A stretch of 64,000 bases of DNA from Natrarchaeobius oligotrophus (GTDB lineage Archaea > Halobacteriota > Halobacteria > Halobacteriales > Natrialbaceae), in contig NZ_REFZ01000009.1 in NCBI RefSeq assembly GCF_003841465.1, positions 62,001 to 126,000 of the forward strand, given 5' to 3'. Made by a program: the position numbers and the translations under genes. Below, one piece after another: positions 62,661 to 64,000 of this stretch; the first letter of the stretch is position 1; the number at the start of each line of letters is the position of its first letter. A model generated the notes under the pieces. The model saw only the letters and a program-made list of their open reading frames with translations. It was not told the origin of the DNA and did not search any database.

Positions 62661-63386
62661 TCAGTAGTTGACGAATCCACCGTCCACGTTCAGCGCCTGT
62701 CCGGTGACGATTCCGCTCTCTTCGGTTGCGAGGTAGCTAACCGCGCTGGCGATATCCGATGGAGTGACTCGTCGGTCGAGATCCTGTTGGTCGACGATCG
62801 CGTCCCAGAACTCCTCGCCGGCCTGTAGCGAGGCCGGTGACGTCGTCAACCCGGGCATGACCGCGTTCACCCGGATCCCGTCATCGCCGAGTTCGGTCGC
62901 CATCGAGCGCGTCAGTCCGAGCACCGCCGCCTTCGACGCCACGTAGTGGAGAAAGCCCGGCACGCCCGTTACCGCCACGTTCGAGGAGATGTTCACGATC
63001 GATCCTCCCTCCGACATCCGTGTGATCGCGGCCTTCGACGTGAGAAAGACGCCCGTGACGTTGACGTCGAACACCCGCTCCCACTCCTCGCGTTCGATCT
63101 CGTCGAAGCGCTTTTTGTCCGTAACGAGGGGCTCGAAGTAGCCCGCGTTGTTGACGAGGACGTCCACCGAGAGACCGTCGAACGCCTCCTCGAGGGACTC
63201 CTCGTTCGTAACGTCTGCTCGTCGGTACTCTGCGCTTCCACCCGCCTCGCGAATCGACTCGATCGTTTCCGCCGCGTCCTGAACGTCGAAGACGACGACG
63301 TGGAATCCATCTGCGGCGAGCGTTTCGCTGATTTCCCGTCCGATTCCAACTGCACCGCCGGTAACGACTGCCGCTCGATCCGACAT
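62661..63386 (-). CDS. Short-chain dehydrogenase/reductase (classical)
   Basis: 241 residues from the ATG at 63386. The coenzyme loop is VTGGAVGIGREI (about 8-19), NNAG near 84 and the catalytic Ser-Tyr-Lys in NISSNVAVTGVPGFLHYVAS followed by K (about 133-153). It is a typical 3-oxoacyl/alcohol dehydrogenase-type SDR, and in a dioxygenase cluster it could act as the dihydrodiol dehydrogenase, re-aromatising the cis-diol to a catechol. TATA-like gataatacg is about 26 bases before the ATG. Confidence 0.92.
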   Translation of the reverse strand: MSDRAAVVTGGAVGIGREISETLAADGFHVVVFDVQDAAETIESIREAGGSAEYRRADVTNEESLEEAFDGLSVDVLVNNAGYFEPLVTDKKRFDEIEREEWERVFDVNVTGVFLTSKAAITRMSEGGSIVNISSNVAVTGVPGFLHYVASKAAVLGLTRSMATELGDDGIRVNAVMPGLTTSPASLQAGEEFWDAIVDQQDLDRRVTPSDIASAVSYLATEESGIVTGQALNVDGGFVNY

Positions 63387-63491
63387 ACGGCTATAACTAG
63401 TGATGGGTGACGTATTATCCTGCCGAAAAGGGTGTTCGTCCGTCGGCGTTTCATCCCCCTCCACGATCCGAGGGACGCAGTTCGTGGTCGA

Positions 63492-64000
63492 TTAGGATCC
63501 TTCGGAGAAGGATTCCGGCGGCGTAATTCCGCCCCAGGAGGTGAACGTGAACGTCTCTTCCCGATGGACGGTGTCCGTCTCCGGCGGCAACGCCGTCATC
63601 TCGGTGCTGAGTTCGATACGGTTTCCGGTCGGCGTCCAGAAGTACGCGAAGATGTTGTTTCCGGCTCGGTGTCGACTCATCGCCGACTCCATTTCGACGT
63701 CGTTGCGGGCGAGTTCGTCGATCATCGTCTTCATGTGATCGACGCTCGGGAACGTAAAGGAGATGTGGTGGAGGTTGTAGTCCGGAGTATCCGTGATCGT
63801 AAACGCGACGTCGTGGTGGTAGTCGCCAAAGCGCGTGAAGACGAGTTCGTAGTGTCCCTCGTCGGGATCGCGCTGAATCTCCGAGACGTCGAAGTCGAGG
63901 ACGTCCTTCACGAACTCCACGTCCGACTCGACGTCGTTCGAACAGAGGTTGACGTGGTCGAAATCCGTGGGGGTGAACGCCGACCGCTCCGGAAGGCCGG
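63492..64000 (-). CDS. Extradiol dioxygenase-like VOC protein, C-terminal part (cut by window edge)
   Basis: The frame stays open to the end of the window, giving at least 169 residues. They read TPTDFDHVNLCSNDVESDVE (first metal His in FDHVNL), then YNLHHISFTFPSVDHMKTM (second His) and TPTGNRIELSTEM (Glu), the ligand order of the catalytic domain of type I extradiol (catechol 2,3-) dioxygenases. An N-terminal VOC domain should lie beyond the window. The enzyme would open a catechol made by the Rieske oxygenase and a dihydrodiol dehydrogenase, with product passed to the FAH-family hydrolase. It ends 105 bases beyond the SDR gene. Confidence 0.82.
   Translation of the reverse strand, partial: GLPERSAFTPTDFDHVNLCSNDVESDVEFVKDVLDFDVSEIQRDPDEGHYELVFTRFGDYHHDVAFTITDTPDYNLHHISFTFPSVDHMKTMIDELARNDVEMESAMSRHRAGNNIFAYFWTPTGNRIELSTEMTALPPETDTVHREETFTFTSWGGITPPESFSEGS

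Overview
This window is a 64 kb piece of a halophilic archaeon (class Halobacteria). The evidence is high GC, very acidic proteins, archaeal TATA boxes about 25-30 bases before start codons (mostly leaderless genes), twin-arginine lipoprotein signals (SRRHVLK, TRRTLL) and F420-type and Mo-type oxidoreductases. No rRNA, tRNA, CRISPR array or intact insertion sequence was seen. Almost the whole window reads as one large catabolic region for an aromatic or N-heterocyclic compound and the acids derived from it.

Layout. 1-2.5 kb: tail of an ABC-2 exporter (ATPase and permease) and an AGE-family sugar isomerase. An AT-rich gap (2.5-3.0 kb) then separates this ordinary part from the catabolic part. 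3.0-10.1 kb: UspA, two cyclase-family hydrolases, a zinc alcohol dehydrogenase, an MFS carrier, a VOC protein and a quinone-type reductase. 10.3-15.3 kb: a complete Liv-type ABC importer (binding lipoprotein, two permeases, two ATPases). 15.4-22.2 kb: a beta-propeller lipoprotein, a cupin, the PEP-hydrolase-like/Tm-1-like pair, a fumarylacetoacetate-hydrolase-family enzyme and an aldehyde dehydrogenase. 22.5-32.6 kb: a first molybdenum hydroxylase (coxM-coxS-coxL order) with a CoxG-like protein, an XdhC/CoxI maturation factor, small unknown proteins and a soluble chemotaxis transducer. 32.7-45.9 kb: glutathionyl-hydroquinone reductase-like protein, cupin, two BKACE enzymes, MBL hydrolase, IclR regulator, acyl-CoA synthetase, thiolase plus OB-fold partner, glycerate 2-kinase and a second MFS carrier.

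47.2-64 kb: a second IclR regulator faces a NicX-like dihydroxypyridine dioxygenase homologue. This is followed on the minus strand by a nitrilase-family amidase, an atypical SDR, and a Rieske ring-hydroxylating dioxygenase (alpha, beta, and a tightly linked unknown protein made of two repeats). Next come a second CoxG, an F420-type LLM oxidoreductase, a D-2-hydroxyacid dehydrogenase, a second molybdenum hydroxylase (coxS-coxL-coxM order), a class III aminotransferase, an SDR and an extradiol-dioxygenase-like protein cut by the window edge.

Inferred teamwork: uptake by the Liv and MFS carriers; ring hydroxylation by the Mo enzymes and the Rieske oxygenase; ring opening by the NicX-like and VOC dioxygenases; hydrolysis by the amidase, cyclases and FAH enzyme; conversion to CoA esters and C2/C3 units by the CoA ligase, thiolase, BKACE enzymes, aldehyde dehydrogenase and glycerate kinase. 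The starting substrate cannot be read from sequence. Several operator-like palindromes, including one shared 11-mer, suggest local regulation by the two IclR proteins.
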